Source of the DNA: Dermanyssus gallinae
Taxonomy: Eukaryota > Arthropoda > Arachnida > Mesostigmata > Dermanyssidae
DNA length: 64,000 nucleotides
NCBI GenBank assembly: GCA_003439945.1
Contig: QVRM01005936.1
Coordinates: forward strand, 62,001 to 126,000
Reading direction: 5' to 3'
Made by a program: the position numbers and the translations under genes. The notes under the pieces are model-generated. The model made no database searches. It saw only the letters and a program-made list of their open reading frames with translations, and was not told where the DNA came from. Every line of letters starts with the position of its first letter. Positions within the stretch are counted from its first letter, which is position 1. This document shows, one piece after another, positions 10,190 to 21,609 of this stretch.

Positions 10190-11413
10190 TCATTATATTA
10201 ACGTTAGCACAACAAAGAACAAATGTTGTATTGAAGATGATTCTCAAGAAATTGAATTATTTGCAATTCTCGTATTTTTACTTTCACGCTCAATCTATAT
10301 GTGCATCTATATGGCAAAACTGAGTAAACAAGCGCACGTTAACATGCCAAAGAGCTTTGGACGCGTTCGGGTCTATTTATATAGAGCTCGTTCAGGTCGC
10401 TGACAGTAGAGACCATCGTTGATTGACTATATCTTTCTCTGAAGTTAAAAAGACCTGATATCTCTGATATACCATCAGCCAGTTTATGAGGAACCTCCTT
10501 ATTGTAGGTGTTTTGAGCTTCCTAAACATACCTACTTTGTCAACTTCATATTCTTCCCTGAGTTCCAGAGTGGTAATTGTTAGATTTGGCTCTATCATTA
10601 AGCGCAGAACGTCCCTTTCCGTAATTTAGTTAATCGTCCAGGGTCGACCAGAATTTAGCTTACTGTCCAGGCGAAAATCTCCACCGTGAAACCTTCCATA
10701 TTCGACAGGCTTGTTTATTGGTAAAATCGTTACTGAAATGATGGTTAGATGGTTAAAATGTTTCTACAAGCTTCAGTGATGTTGACATCTTTTTGTAACT
10801 TGTACAGCAAACGCTTCAAGTTTGCATTTTTTATTTACCAATTATATTAATTCACTGAAAGCAACTAAGCTTCTAGCGTCAAAACGCCAAGGACGCTTAC
10901 ATTTATGTTACCTATTAAATTTACAAATGTATATATATATATATATATATGTGTACTCCGGGCGACCTCCCGCTAGTTAGCACTTGCACTCTCTGTCTTC
11001 ATCTCTCTAGAGAGAACGAGAGCCGACTAGTCGACCCGTTAATGAACATTCCAGTAAAGCTGGCACGCTCTTTGCAACCAATGAACTTCACCTACTCTTA
11101 GTTTGCAAGAGAGACGACGGCGCGGGCCGTAGAAGCCCGTAAGGTAGACGGCATTGGAGCGCAGGGCAGGGCGGCAGGGCGGAGGGGGGTGAGACGTGAG
11201 GAAGCGAAACTTCATCAGGAAGGCACACGAGCCGGAACTGTCTTTTGCTCTTCGGAATTGTCTGCTGGTGAACCTCACATACTGGTACAGCGTGTGACAG
11301 TCGCAGTAGCAACAGCAGCAGCAGCAGCAGCGTTCGTACACAAAAACACCCAACACTCGAATGGCACGACGGCAAAAAGCTAACCACTGCTGATCCTAGT
11401 AAGCTGGTGGGTT
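10185..11413. other. No gene recognised
   Basis: The 68-codon minus frame at 10392-10598 starts MIEPNLTITTLELREE and looks protein-like, but I cannot match it. A (TA)n tract lies at 10929-10951 and a short (CAG)n at 11310-11330. There is no RNA gene or conserved domain. Confidence 0.5.
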
Positions 11414-11414
11414 G

Positions 11415-11459
<45 letters not shown>
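11414..11459. repeat. (TC)n-(TA)n compound microsatellite
   Basis: About 13 TC units pass directly into about 10 TA units. Confidence 0.95.
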
Positions 11460-12163
11460 GTCTTGACTCCGCGCCTTCGCTTTGCCCTTCACTCCTGGTA
11501 GTTTCCGGCTCGCGCAGCGTCTGTTCTCCTGCCGCCTGGTCCCCGCGACGTGCCGGAGGAACGAACCACCGCTTGCTTTCCAAAGATCGCCCACGACGAA
11601 AGAGGTTGAGAGACTGGAAAAGGAAAGCGTCAAAGAGAGAGGAATAGGGAGGGAGAGATAGGGAGAGAGACAGCTTGTCAAAGAGAGATATAGTAAGTGA
11701 AGGAGAAAGAGGCGTAGAAGAACAAGCAGATCGCACGGTTTGTGCCGGCCAGTTGCCCTGAGTTAGGATTGCGACCAGCGACCGGTTGATCAGGACCTTC
11801 TGTAATGGACCCTTGCAGCCAGCTGCTATCTGGCGATAGTGGAAGACGGGTCGCGTCAATGAAGCTAGACGAAGACCGTCGTCGTCGTAGTAACAGTAGT
11901 AGTAGTAGTAGTAGTGTAGTAACAGTGTCGTTGTTGAAATGATAATGGTAGTCGTGGTAGTAGGAGCCAGCAGTAGGGGAAGTCAGTTTAGGCCAAAGGA
12001 AGGAAATACGGCGTGCCCAAAGAGGTGCGGTGCCACAAAGGACGGCTCAGGAGCGCAACAACAGGACAGACTATCATCACATTCCGGATATCACATCCTG
12101 GTACGGAAGAGTGCATTGCATGACAAGCACAACTTGTTCTTCTATTTTTCTCTTGCTCCGCGT

Positions 12164-12167
<4 letters not shown>
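11460..12167. other. No gene recognised
   Basis: Purine-rich GAGA tracts lie at 11630-11700 and a (TAG)n run near 11890-11915. Open frames on the minus strand (11440-11859, 11088-11681) are low-complexity Ser/Leu-rich and run through the repeats. Confidence 0.5.

Positions 12168-12202
<35 letters not shown>
12168..12202. repeat. (TA)n array at the left flank of the second mariner type
   Basis: About 17 TA units end exactly at the TACGAGGGC terminus of the element that follows. The final TA (12201-12202) pairs with TA at 13429-13430. Confidence 0.9.
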
Positions 12203-12203
<1 letters not shown>

Positions 12204-13428
12204 GAGGGCATCGACAAGCTCTAGTACTTTGAATTTTGCCGCCAGACCAAAAACAGTAAGGTCTTCCGGTTTGTTTTGTTTAGAAGTACGATTTGTCAGC
12301 TATACAAACCTCAATTTTTGCGCATATCGGTAGCGGCGTAGATTGTTTGAGTTTGGTTTAACGAAGTGAAGAAAACAAAGTCCGGCGATTCTTGAGGAGC
12401 CAGAAATGAAAGAGGAGCTGCATTAAGTTTTGGGCTAAAAGCCAAATCATATGTTCTAAAGTGATGGAAATGTTATAAACTGCTTTTGTTGATCACGCAT
12501 TATCCCGAAACACTGTGTATACGTGGAATCATCTATTTTGCAAGGGACGTAAGGAGACCGGGAATGACCTCTCTTCTGGAAGGCCTTCGACGTCAAAAAC
12601 GTACTCAACAATCGCCAAATTTCCTCTCAGGGAGATAGCTGGAGAAATAGAGCTATCTTAGGGATTAGTTGTAACAGTCTTGACTGCGTCAGAAAGCTGG
12701 CAGCGAAGTAAGTTTCAGAAATTTTCGGCAAATGAACGCTCATCGGAAAATATCAGATTTGAACCTTCAGACGGTAGAAAACAACCCTGTAATGTTTGAA
12801 GAAGTGATTACAGATTATGGGTATATGACAATGGCATTAAAGCCAACGCACAATCCTCCCAGTGGTGCTTACAAAAAAAAGAGTCGATCGAAGAAATCCG
12901 GACTTCTTATAAAGAGCAGATTTAACAATCAAGGTTATTTTGATTGTTTTTTTACTATAATGTCATAATGTGAAAGTCATGACAATGAGTATTGTCTACG
13001 GAACTTTACTGTCTAATCCTACAATAAAGAATTACTACTACAAAATTGTAAGAAGACTGCAAAAGAACGTCCGATGCAAGAGGCCTAAACTCTAAGCAAA
13101 CAACTCTTGAAACCTTCATCACAACAACACATAGGGGCACACATTCTTACTGATTTCGGATTATTTGATAAAAAAAATTTATATATTCCCTAACTTCCCT
13201 ATTCGTCTGGAATTGGCACTGTTCCCAGGCACTGGCCTTTTTCCTGTTTCCATCGAAAACAAAAAACACTCTAACGGGACGACGTTTCGAGGCTGTAGAG
13301 GGAATAAAGATGCCACAAGCGCATTGCAGTGGAAACGGGAGTTATTTTGAAGGGAACAAAAATACTTTGCTGATTAAAAAAATATGTTTTATTATAAATA
13401 TGTATCCGAATTTTTCGGTCCGCCCTCG
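12203..13428 (+). mobile_element. mariner-like element of a second family, degenerate
   Basis: The left end reads (TA)CGAGGGCATCGACAAGC. The right end, reverse-complemented, reads (TA)CGAGGGCGGACCGAAAA. The outer CGAGGGC plus the flanking TA are shared, and the rest of the inverted repeat has decayed. The right end fits the TACGAGGG..TTCGAAAAGT type of terminus common in arthropod mariners. The 1226-bp span is right for the family and a decayed transposase fills it. Its TIR is unrelated to that of the 1027 and 47061 elements, so this is a separate and probably older invasion. Confidence 0.8.
12430..13420 (+). pseudogene. Degenerate mariner transposase (second family)
   Basis: Protein fragments line up in order with a mariner transposase. 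First is an N-terminal helix-turn-helix region near 12490-12600 (YGDHALSRNTVYTWNHLF, then GRKETGNDLSSGRPSTS). Next is a REIAGEIELS stretch near 12640. The block VITDYGYMTM near 12805-12835 stands where GDExW normally carries the first catalytic Asp. A KKSRSKKSG stretch near 12885, KKTAKERPMQEA near 13055 and a PYS remnant of the third-Asp motif near 13200 complete the order. The HDNAPxH motif is barely recognisable (QQHIGAHILTD). Many stops and frameshifts leave no functional frame. Confidence 0.75.
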
Positions 13429-13895
13429 TATTTATGCATATAACTATATACGCATAAGTACGAGCTCCCTTTGTTGGTGGCTCTGTTTCTGCTTCGGTGA
13501 GTCAAGAGCAGAAATCCCAAAAGGGTTATAGTTTCTCCTGCCAAAACAGCTACGAGTCACAGCTAGCCCGAGGCGAATAATTAGCTAGCAGAAACAACAA
13601 CAGCAAAGGTAACTGAGGGCAGCAACGCCGCCGGTGATCGGGAGTCAGACGGGTCAACACGCGATGAGCGTCTGAGCGTCACATACCACTGTAAGGTCGG
13701 CGCCCGGCAACACCTCGGCAAACGATTTGTATCTTTCATCGACCGATCTGCAAAGCTATTCGAGTGTCAAGTCCATCCGACCTTCTACATAGATAGACGA
13801 TCGCGGGACTGCTGACAGAGGCAGCGACATAAACTACAGCAGTACAACAGCAATGCGGAGAAAAGCAACATTATCAAACACACAAAATAAACCGA

Positions 13896-13989
13896 GGAAA
13901 AGTCGAGGATCCTTTTCGGTCTTCGACTTTTCCACTCGGGAGAGGGTTGACAGCCCTCGACTTTTCCACTCGGGGTGGAAAAGTCGAGG
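13896..13989. repeat. Cluster of inverted repeats with a perfect 15-bp hairpin
   Basis: The motif TCGACTTTTCCACTCGG occurs four times in alternating orientation: 13896-13909 (-), 13922-13940 (+), 13957-13974 (+) and 13975-13989 (-). The last two form a perfect 15-bp stem (CCTCGACTTTTCCAC against GTGGAAAAGTCGAGG) around a 5-nt loop TCGGG. The first two form an 11-bp stem around 16 nt. No T tract or gene end marks this as a terminator. It could be a foldback fragment or a structured RNA. Confidence 0.85.
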
Positions 13990-14376
13990 ATGTAAGGGGT
14001 AGCGGCATCCTTGGTGGTCATCCCACCAAGGATGAATGGCTACACTATCTCCGTGCTCTAGCACTGCTATTTCTACTGTTTAATACCTTGACGCGCGAGG
14101 TACTGCCAGAAGGTCTCAGCCATCACAAGTATATTTCATGCCAAGGAAGGTGCTGAAGCCCTAAAGCTAAGAAATAGTATTTCTACATACTTATATGTCA
14201 CAAAAACGTTATTTTATACCTATATGGTGCCCAAATAATGATTTCCCACTGTACCATGAAATCTTGCTTGCACATTTTTATTTAGATTATTAAGTGATCG
14301 TGGTTAAAAACCAAGAAGAGCATTTGAATGCAACACAATTCGAATGAGGTTAAGATTGCTCAGGTAATATTTCTGT

Positions 14377-14682
14377 GTGGCGGCGTGGTCTAGGGGACTA
14401 GTGCGCCAGCCATGGTTGTCATCTACCGGCGTGTTGCCGGTTCGATCCCTGTTGTTGATCGAATTTTTTTTGAGCGATGCTCATTGAGAATAGATGATAA
14501 ACCATACCGCTGAGACTCAGCGACCATGCTGCCACAAGGACTGTTGAAAAAACCCTAGATATCTTAACATATCCGGCCCTCGGTGCATTGAAGTTATACC
14601 TCAGGTTAAGTTCCAAGCCCGTCGGGGACGGAGGATAATCTAGAATTAAAAATAACCTCCTTAAAATGTTTTTAATTCTAGC
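14377..14682 (+). mobile_element. SINE-2 copy A, tRNA-derived, full length
   Basis: The head GTGGCGGCGTGGTCTAGGGG holds an A box (TGGTCTAGGGG). A consensus B box GGTTCGATCCC sits near 14440. A 200-nt body follows that closely matches copy B at 31606, then a 3' end that folds (CTAGAATTAA ... TTAATTCTAG) around AACCTCCTTAAAA. Flanks TAATATTTCTGT (left) and TGATATTTCTAT (right) look like a 12-bp target-site duplication with three mismatches. There is no poly-A tail, so the 3' end is probably recognised by a partner LINE through sequence or structure. The frames in the body are not genes. Confidence 0.85.
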
Positions 14683-14699
14683 TGATATTTCTATAATGA

Positions 14700-15440
14700 G
14701 AAATTTTATCATAAATGCTGACGAACTGCAGTGAGTGTGATGATCGGAGACTCGGACGTAAAGAGCTATGGGTTTTAACCCGAAACAACACCTACTCTTT
14801 AAAATAAATGTTTCTTTCTTTTACTTTTAGCGGTTGATAGCCTCGATGTGGGTCGTGATGAAAACATTTGTATGAACTGCTAGAGAGAACTATGAGAAGT
14901 GCAATCAGCTAGAGATAAGGTCAGGTAGAGATAAGTCAGGTAAAAAATAGGGGAAGAGGAGATCACAACCGTGGTTTTCTCAGGCTTGCTATCTCGCCCT
15001 CTGTGGGGTGCTCGAGGTTTTGCGCCAAGTAAGAGTAAAAACACCACCACAGCTGCTAGCCAGACGCAAGCTAGACTAACAGTAGAGAAGCTATCAGAAA
15101 GTTTTGCTATGGCCACAAGTGTGAACACGCTAGGCGCTGGAGGAAATGAAACTGCTCCAAAGAGCATAATGGAACGCCTCAGCCTACATTGTGACAGCTC
15201 GTAGGGGAGACAAACCACTTGCTCAGCGACGAACCGTATATAATTGCGAGGCAATACACTCTACTCCAATGATTAAACTCCCGCTCACATTAAAACAGGT
15301 AAATTATGAAGCTGCCCTTTAGGGCAGTCGAAGTATGTCACTTTTGGTGAAGTCATTCCGACACGCGGGGTTGGCGGCTCCCTTCTAAGCGTAATTTCGA
15401 GTTTTTTTTTGGTGATGACACCTGACTGGTATAGAGTAAG
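14700..15440. other. No gene recognised
   Basis: Unique sequence. The 124-codon minus frame 14880-15254 has no motif I recognise and overlaps a 77-codon plus frame. Neither is supported. Confidence 0.5.
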
Positions 15441-15446
15441 CAGGAT

Positions 15447-16310
15447 GTGTTGCGGGTAAGGCAAGATGTGGGAACCCTGAATGGGAAACCACTGAGTTGT
15501 GTCTCCTTCACTCTTCTGCGTACCTATTTGATAGGGGTATCAAATGTACCTGGGTGCCATCCAGCGCATCACTTCTCTGGCAGAGGTGTTCCATGTCGAA
15601 GGGGGGCTGACAATAAACGCTATCGGCTCCATTATACTGGGACGACGTTCACTGCGCGCATCGTCGAGACAGTGCGCACAGCCCTAGTCGCTTGTTATGG
15701 AAAGGCGGGCGATGTCAAGAGACTGTCCGTTCCGACAGCAGTGGCACTTTTCTGCTTGAAGATTATTCCAAGGCTAATATATGGTCTTGACAGAGTATGG
15801 GGACACCTCACTCAGGCAAACTTGCGTTTGATTGAAATTGTTTCACAATGTACATGAAGCGAGTATTTTACTTGTCAATGCGAGCAAGGAGCCGCTTTAT
15901 GTACCTTATATTAGGCTGTGCACCGGTTGTTGAAATAATTTAATTGAGATTGATGACACCGCGTACAGTACCATCCGAAAGCCTTGTCTCGGAATGACAA
16001 ACAAAGTTGGGCGAGAGGTTGGAGTCCTAGGTATTTTCAGTGCATCTCTCTGGTCTGATCTTGCATGTGAAATTCGCCACGTCTATACTATGTATATAGT
16101 TCCTGGCTACCATCACCTTGTCCGCTCAGACGCGAACTTCCACGTGGAGTACGTATAGTGCATTTGTCGGCTGTTTCTCTCAAGCGCGTACGAGGTATCA
16201 TGCGTCTGCCGGCCTGGCCGTTACGAAGAGATCACTGCACAGCCTTTTTCTAATGACATGCCGAAGGCAGCTGACATATCTGGCCATTCGTTTGATCTAA
16301 AACCAGTGAC
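15447..16310 (+). pseudogene. LINE fragment, post-RT region, related to the 18.3-kb LINE
   Basis: The 136-codon frame at 15447-15857 ends RLSVPTAVALFCLKIIPRLIYGLDRVWGHLTQANLRLIE. In the same order, the intact LINE at 18410-19168 has MLSVHAAIALFGIQIAPIATYGIPLIWDKLGVGELRLID. After a frameshift the match resumes with KRVFYLSMRARSRFMYL against KRVFALSNTCRNRIVHV. It is therefore a decayed copy of the same or a sister family, on the opposite strand. The 5' and 3' ends are indistinct and the last 350 bp match only loosely. Stops after 15857 exclude function. Confidence 0.7.
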
Positions 16311-18306
16311 GCGAGAGGTGTATGCCTGTCGTTTAATTTTTTTCAGTGAGTTAGAGCGCCTCCGTCCTTTTTGGCGCTTGCTCTAAGTGGTTAAGTTAGC
16401 GGTATCCATCGGCGCCATCTCTCTTCGGGCCATTGCCATGAATTCGAGATCAGGTCGTTTCCTCAACCCCTTCAGGGAGGGCGCTTCTTCAAACCCCGTC
16501 GTAGACGACGTTATAGAACGCTGGACCTTGTATAGATCACTGTGAGGCTCCCGCCTTGACTCTGTATTCCATTCCGCTGGCTACGAGGCTACGGCCATCC
16601 AGGTAGGAGGCTATCATTCTGAAAATATAGGACGAGATGTTCTAGATGCCCAGCCTCTATGATTTGAGCCCTCTTAGCTTTATTATTACTATATCCGCAA
16701 AACTCATAAAGCAGAATTTTCTACTATCGCTTCTTATGATCTAATCACCAGCAATCTGGTTAAATTGTGACAACGAATATGCCAGGTCAATGCCTAAATC
16801 AGGATTTCTCTATGAATCGATTAGTAATCTGCGACTAGGCTGTATTCCTCTTACACGCTATAATAGAGCGATATTTTTTGTTTTCTAGACGTTTCGTGTT
16901 CTAAGAACAGAAGGTTATATTTGACTGAAACAAGCTGCACGAACAGATGCGCAAAGGAGATGGAAAGTAATACAGTCAAACATACTGCCGTTATTGGCAG
17001 CGCGTTCTCGAATCTCTTCCATACGAAACTGAGGCAACGCCGACCTAGGCACGTTGCTCGCCGACCAGAATATTGACGGAACACTCAATACTCGGTTCGT
17101 TTCTCAAACGGAAACGGCGTGTCCTAGACGAGCGTCTGACAGGATGAGTTACATGGGCCAGGCTTCAAACCAAAAAAAGAAGATGCACACGTGGCAATCA
17201 GGAAGGAGACAGAAGGCAAAGCTTACATTTCATCCGAACTGCGCGAATTGTACTACTCATATAGGCTTGTCATTGGTTGAATTTAAGTGACACACATACG
17301 TATTCAGGGCAAATTCAGTTAAAGTTTACGCAATGAAAAAGTTAGAATGTCGCGAATGCTCCGTTGGTGTAAAGGGAGTTTCTGTTGGAAAGCACTTGTG
17401 TAGATGACATCTTAAACTGGAATACTTGTATTTCAGATTAAAAACGATGTTATCAAACGCACCAAGTCGTAGGTGATAAAGAAGTAAGCTATAAATAAGG
17501 AAGAAGGATACTCAGTAGTGGCCTACTCTATGATTAATCATGCATTTATAATATAAAATATTATAATAATCATATTTTTTGCAAATCATAAATTGCAAGT
17601 ATTTTTTTTAAAGCGTCACGCTATTTTATAATGGTATTACAAGCTACTGATAGACTACTATCATATGGTACTATACACTACTCATAATGTTAATCGTAGC
17701 GGCTGAATATATCCTCTGTAGACTATTATGTCGAAAACGTGTCGAAACGATGAAAACCTGGTTTATTCTACAGGCGATTCTCACGTGTTTAAGTTTAGTG
17801 TCATATCAAACATTATATAAAATATTGGTTGTATGATTATTTGTATGTCGGCTTGCGATCAAGAGCCTTAGGTTTGTGGTCCAGCAATGGTTTTACAAGC
17901 TCGGTATAGATTGAGGCTAGTGTTGTGTTCACATTTACGTAAATCTACCAACTACTAGGCAGCAGTTAATTGTTTTTTTATATGAGTTAATTTCGCTAAA
18001 CTAGATTTGCTGATGAGAGGTACGCATGTATAGCATAAAGAAAATAGCTTCTTTAAGCAGCATGCAAGGTTAAATGTCCCGAGCTGCCAGTTTGCTGTTT
18101 GTAGTCTCAGTCCTTTTATAAGGAGTTAGTTTCACGGTAGACCCTATAGAGACACAAACACACTTAGCCATTTTTCAACGACCGAATGCGTTTAATTACG
18201 TGCGGTTCTACAAACACACGTAAAATACCTCTTGTACATATTTAAAGAGAATAAGCGGGTGGATCCCGGATTTTGCGTATTCTAATCGAGCGTACTTTTA
18301 GGAAAA
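16311..18306. other. No gene recognised
   Basis: AT-rich unique sequence, especially 17500-17700. No frame above 80 codons. I see no conserved motif, tRNA or transposon end. Confidence 0.55.
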
Positions 18307-18315
18307 TTCTAATAT
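18307..18315. repeat. Putative LINE target-site duplication, right member (relative to the element)
   Basis: TTCTAATAT here is repeated exactly at 20745-20753. Together the two bracket the LINE. On the element's strand this copy follows an A-rich 3' end, as expected for target-primed reverse transcription. Confidence 0.6.
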
Positions 18316-20744
18316 TTATTTGTTTTATTAACACCCAAACTGGGTAAATGTGTTTATGTTACATCAAAATGTTTCGAGACGCCAACAATCTAGCGTTGTG
18401 CTAGTTCTGCTATGGACCTAACCGCCGGGCATACCGCGGCGTGGTATCGATCACATTTGCTCCAGCATTGTTTGCATTGACATTCACCTGTGGTTCATGA
18501 AAACCCTCCACGTTGCACAGAACGTGATGAAATCCGTGAGCTGCAAAGGCCGTCGTTAGATGTCGATCTATTACACCGCTACCCCGCCATGCAGTGCTCG
18601 TCATTGCTGCTGTTCCATAAATACCTACGTCCACCTCACTAATTTTGGTTTCCCAGTTTCGCATATAAACTTCAAAGGCGCACGTTTTCTTCAGATTAAA
18701 TCGTTTTTGTAGTTCTTCCGTCAGCAGCGGGCCACCCTCCAAGACGTGAACAATTCTATTCCTGCATGTATTCGAAAGCGCAAAAACCCTCTTTAAAAAG
18801 AAAAACCTCACCCCATCAATTAAACGCAATTCGCCTACTCCCAACTTATCCCATATTAGTGGAATGCCGTATGTGGCTATGGGTGCTATCTGTATCCCGA
18901 AAAGAGCAATTGCTGCATGAACTGAAAGCATATGTGGCCATTTAATTGCCACAGCTGCGATGGTGGCCTTCCTGACCCTCTCCTGGATGTGTAATCGAAA
19001 ACTGCTACCGCTTGTTGACAAGGTTATGCCTAGGTATGTAAATTTGTTTACAAAGTTAATTTCTGTTCCCCTGACTTGGATCACGTCACCCCTGGCCATA
19101 CGGCCGCCCCTTCGGAATTTCATAGCTACTGTCTTTCCCCAGTTAACCTTCAAGCCCTTCTCATCCATGAATGTAACTAGTCAATTCATGGCTTGTTTCA
19201 CCCTGAAAAGGCTGCCACCAAAGATGACCACATCATCAGCGTACAGTAAGATTCTGGCCCACTCTTGGGTCCAGCCCGCCCTTATCCACTCTGGTAGTCC
19301 ACCCAATAGTACGGAAAACAGCAATGGGCTCAGTCCATCGCCCTGTGCGACGCCTGTGGTTTGAGCCACTTCTCCCGCAATACCGACCCCGTTATCAATC
19401 TGCACCGTGTTCTGCTTTAACATATTAATAAGTAACCTCAGAACTGCTCCCGGCACTCCCGATTTTGCCAACTCTTCAACTATTTTATCCCTTGGCGCTA
19501 TGTCAAACGCTGCCTTTAAATCTACAAACACCGCATATATACAACTTCTTGGCCTAGACAGCGTTTCCCAGATTGCTCCTAGCAGCTCCCGAATTGCTGA
19601 GTAAGTTGATTTTCCTTTCCTAAATCCATGCTGCTCCTCCGGTATTACCCCCCGCTCCTCCAAGAATGACCCCAGTCTTCTAGCTATTATTCCCGAAAAT
19701 ATTTTATACGGACAGCTTTTTATTGCTATTCCCCTCCAAGCTTCCGGTTCAGTTTCTACTCCCTTTCCTTTTGGAATGACTATTAAGGTCGCTTTCCTCC
19801 AGGCCTCTGGAATTTCCCCCTTGTTTAAACATTCATTGAATAAGGCTTGCCAGCAAGGTGCGAGAATTAGGGTATCTTTCATGTGTTCATTTCTTATCAA
19901 GTCTTTCCCGTGCGCTTTGCCCCGTGGTGCTCTGTCTATTGCTTCTATCACTTCCCTAATTGAGATTTCCCTCCCTATCCAAACCCTCGCTTCTTCCGTT
20001 GTCTGATCCCACGGGCCTTCGTATTCTAGCGGCGCTTTCGGAGTTGTGTCCGCCCCGGCCAATATTTGCTTAAAATGTTCGACTAACCTACCCGTCTCTA
20101 CGGAACACTGTCTTCTCCCCCTTCGTTTCAGCCATGTATGTGGACGTTCGTCAGCCTCCCTTATTGCTACCCACTCTATTTTTTCCCAGTGCTTTTTCTT
20201 CTCCTCCTTATACGCTTTCTTAACCAGCCGTTTAACCAACGCTGCCAACGGCCTCATTAACGGAACGGTCTTTACATATTCTCGCGTCAGCTTACTAGCT
20301 TGCTTGGCTGCCCTGCACCTTTCATTAAACCAGGGTCTTCCGCTTCTCTCCTGTGGCGGCAGCATCGCAGACCTCAATAAGCCTACTAGACTGCGTTCAT
20401 AGGAATCTACCTGGATTACCCCTGGCACCGGAAGTACCCCGCTAAGTCCTTGTAAAAGGACGTTGCCGCTAAGCTTTCTCCCTGATCCTTCCCTCTTCCC
20501 TCGTTCTTGAACACTGCCTCTAATTTTTACCCGGATACCCATAGGTATATGTTTTCTGAGTCCCGCACCTTCCTGTAAAGGATTGTCGTCCCCTGTAAAT
20601 AGTATGTCCTTTCTGTCTATATCGGTTGCAAATATATCAATAACTGATGTCCCGGAGTGGCATTCATATGTGCACACATTTGCCCTGTTAACTACCCAAC
20701 AGCCGATCTCCTCTAGTACGTCTAGCAAAGCCACCGTTCGCTCC
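18316..20744 (-). mobile_element. 5'-truncated LINE, near-intact pol, with apparent 9-bp TSDs
   Basis: The coding frame on the minus strand is open right up to the 5' junction, and the first upstream stop (TAG at 20747-20749) lies in the flank. The 3' end after the pol stop at 18410 is a short UTR ending TTAATAAAACAAATAA, which holds an AATAAA-like signal. A 9-bp repeat, TTCTAATAT, lies on both sides. The truncation falls inside the endonuclease domain, as is usual for LINE insertions. It looks like the youngest LINE in the window. Confidence 0.85.
18410..20744 (-). pseudogene. LINE polyprotein: endonuclease C-terminus plus reverse transcriptase, one in-frame stop
   Basis: The protein would nick DNA and copy element RNA at the nick. 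It starts inside the APE-type endonuclease (VVNRANVCTYECHSGTSVID recalls the usual '.vN....Ty....g.SviDl'). The linker and reverse transcriptase follow: GKDLIRNEHMKD, WRKATLIVIPKGKG, EQHGFRKGKSTYSAI, VFVDLKAAFDIAP, GVAQGDGLSPLLFSVLL, and the catalytic ILLYADDVVIFGG near 19225-19260. One TGA at 19181-19183, just after YADD, splits the frame. The reading continues in the same frame with LVTFMDEKGLKVNWGKTV, then KYLGI-type FTYLGITLSTSG, IWDKLG and FFLKRVFAL, to the stop at 18410. The GTG at 20734 is only an arbitrary first codon, not a true start. Apart from the truncation and the one stop I see no lesion. Confidence 0.9.
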
Positions 20745-20759
20745 TTCTAATATATACCC

Positions 20760-21609
20760 AATGTTGGCTATTGAAGCAAAAATATTTGTATTAAGAAAAG
20801 TTTGCAGAAATCGAGGTCCTGTGATGTCTCAATCGTTAACGTTCACGTTTGGTTGGTAGTTACTATATTGATAAAACTAAGCCCTTACGAGGAATGCACA
20901 CTTTACGGAGACACTTTTAGGATAAAACTGATAAAGATGGTCACTTGATTCCCGGTTATCGAGTGCTTAAGGTTTAACACGGTGGACATGCCGAAAGTAA
21001 GAACATACTGTTCAAATTCGGTCGTGCCTTATTATCTTTGGAATTAAATTAAACCTTGGCGTTTGCCTAACATAACTCCCATTTAAATTGTGACATTGAG
21101 TGCCCAAAAAAGCGAGTGTCAACCGCACTCTCTAGCGATTTAAAAAATATTGTGGCACGCGTTCAAATATGTCAGGCTTGTCTCGAACGGTGGCGGATGA
21201 TCTGACGCCTATATAATGACACAGATATGCCATTATAGGTGGCCCTAATGAAATAAACCTAGATTTGATAATTCGGGCAAGTCTCGACCATTCTATAAAT
21301 GCCTGAAGGTAAAGCCTAGGTACCGTAGCATCGTTTGTGTGTGCTGACGCACCACGATATTTTTTTCTATTGAGAGGATTATCAGGAAAATGCGGTTTTC
21401 GAACGCTTCGGGAGGAAAGCTTAGCTGCAAATTTTAGCCGGCAGTGTAGAGCTCAAATCCACTAAAAAAACAGTCATATTTCTATCCACATACTCATCTG
21501 GAAACTGCACAAGTAACATTTTAAACAATTAATCTCTAATTCTGCCAAAAGACCAAAGTTTTATCCCTGTCTTCTTTCCTTTTCGGTTTCACCCACGAGC
21601 CACGTTTCA
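20760..21609. other. No gene recognised
   Basis: AT-rich unique sequence without frames above 60 codons and with no repeat relationship to the rest of the window that I can see. Confidence 0.55.

Noticed and set aside
10042..10247. Tyr-Ile membrane protein frames
   Set aside because: Direct translation of (TA)n microsatellite; the same holds for similar frames at 35637-35933, 39319-39519 and 55920-56192.
13921..13989. Rho-independent-type terminator
   Set aside because: Strong hairpin, but no T tract and the genome is eukaryotic.
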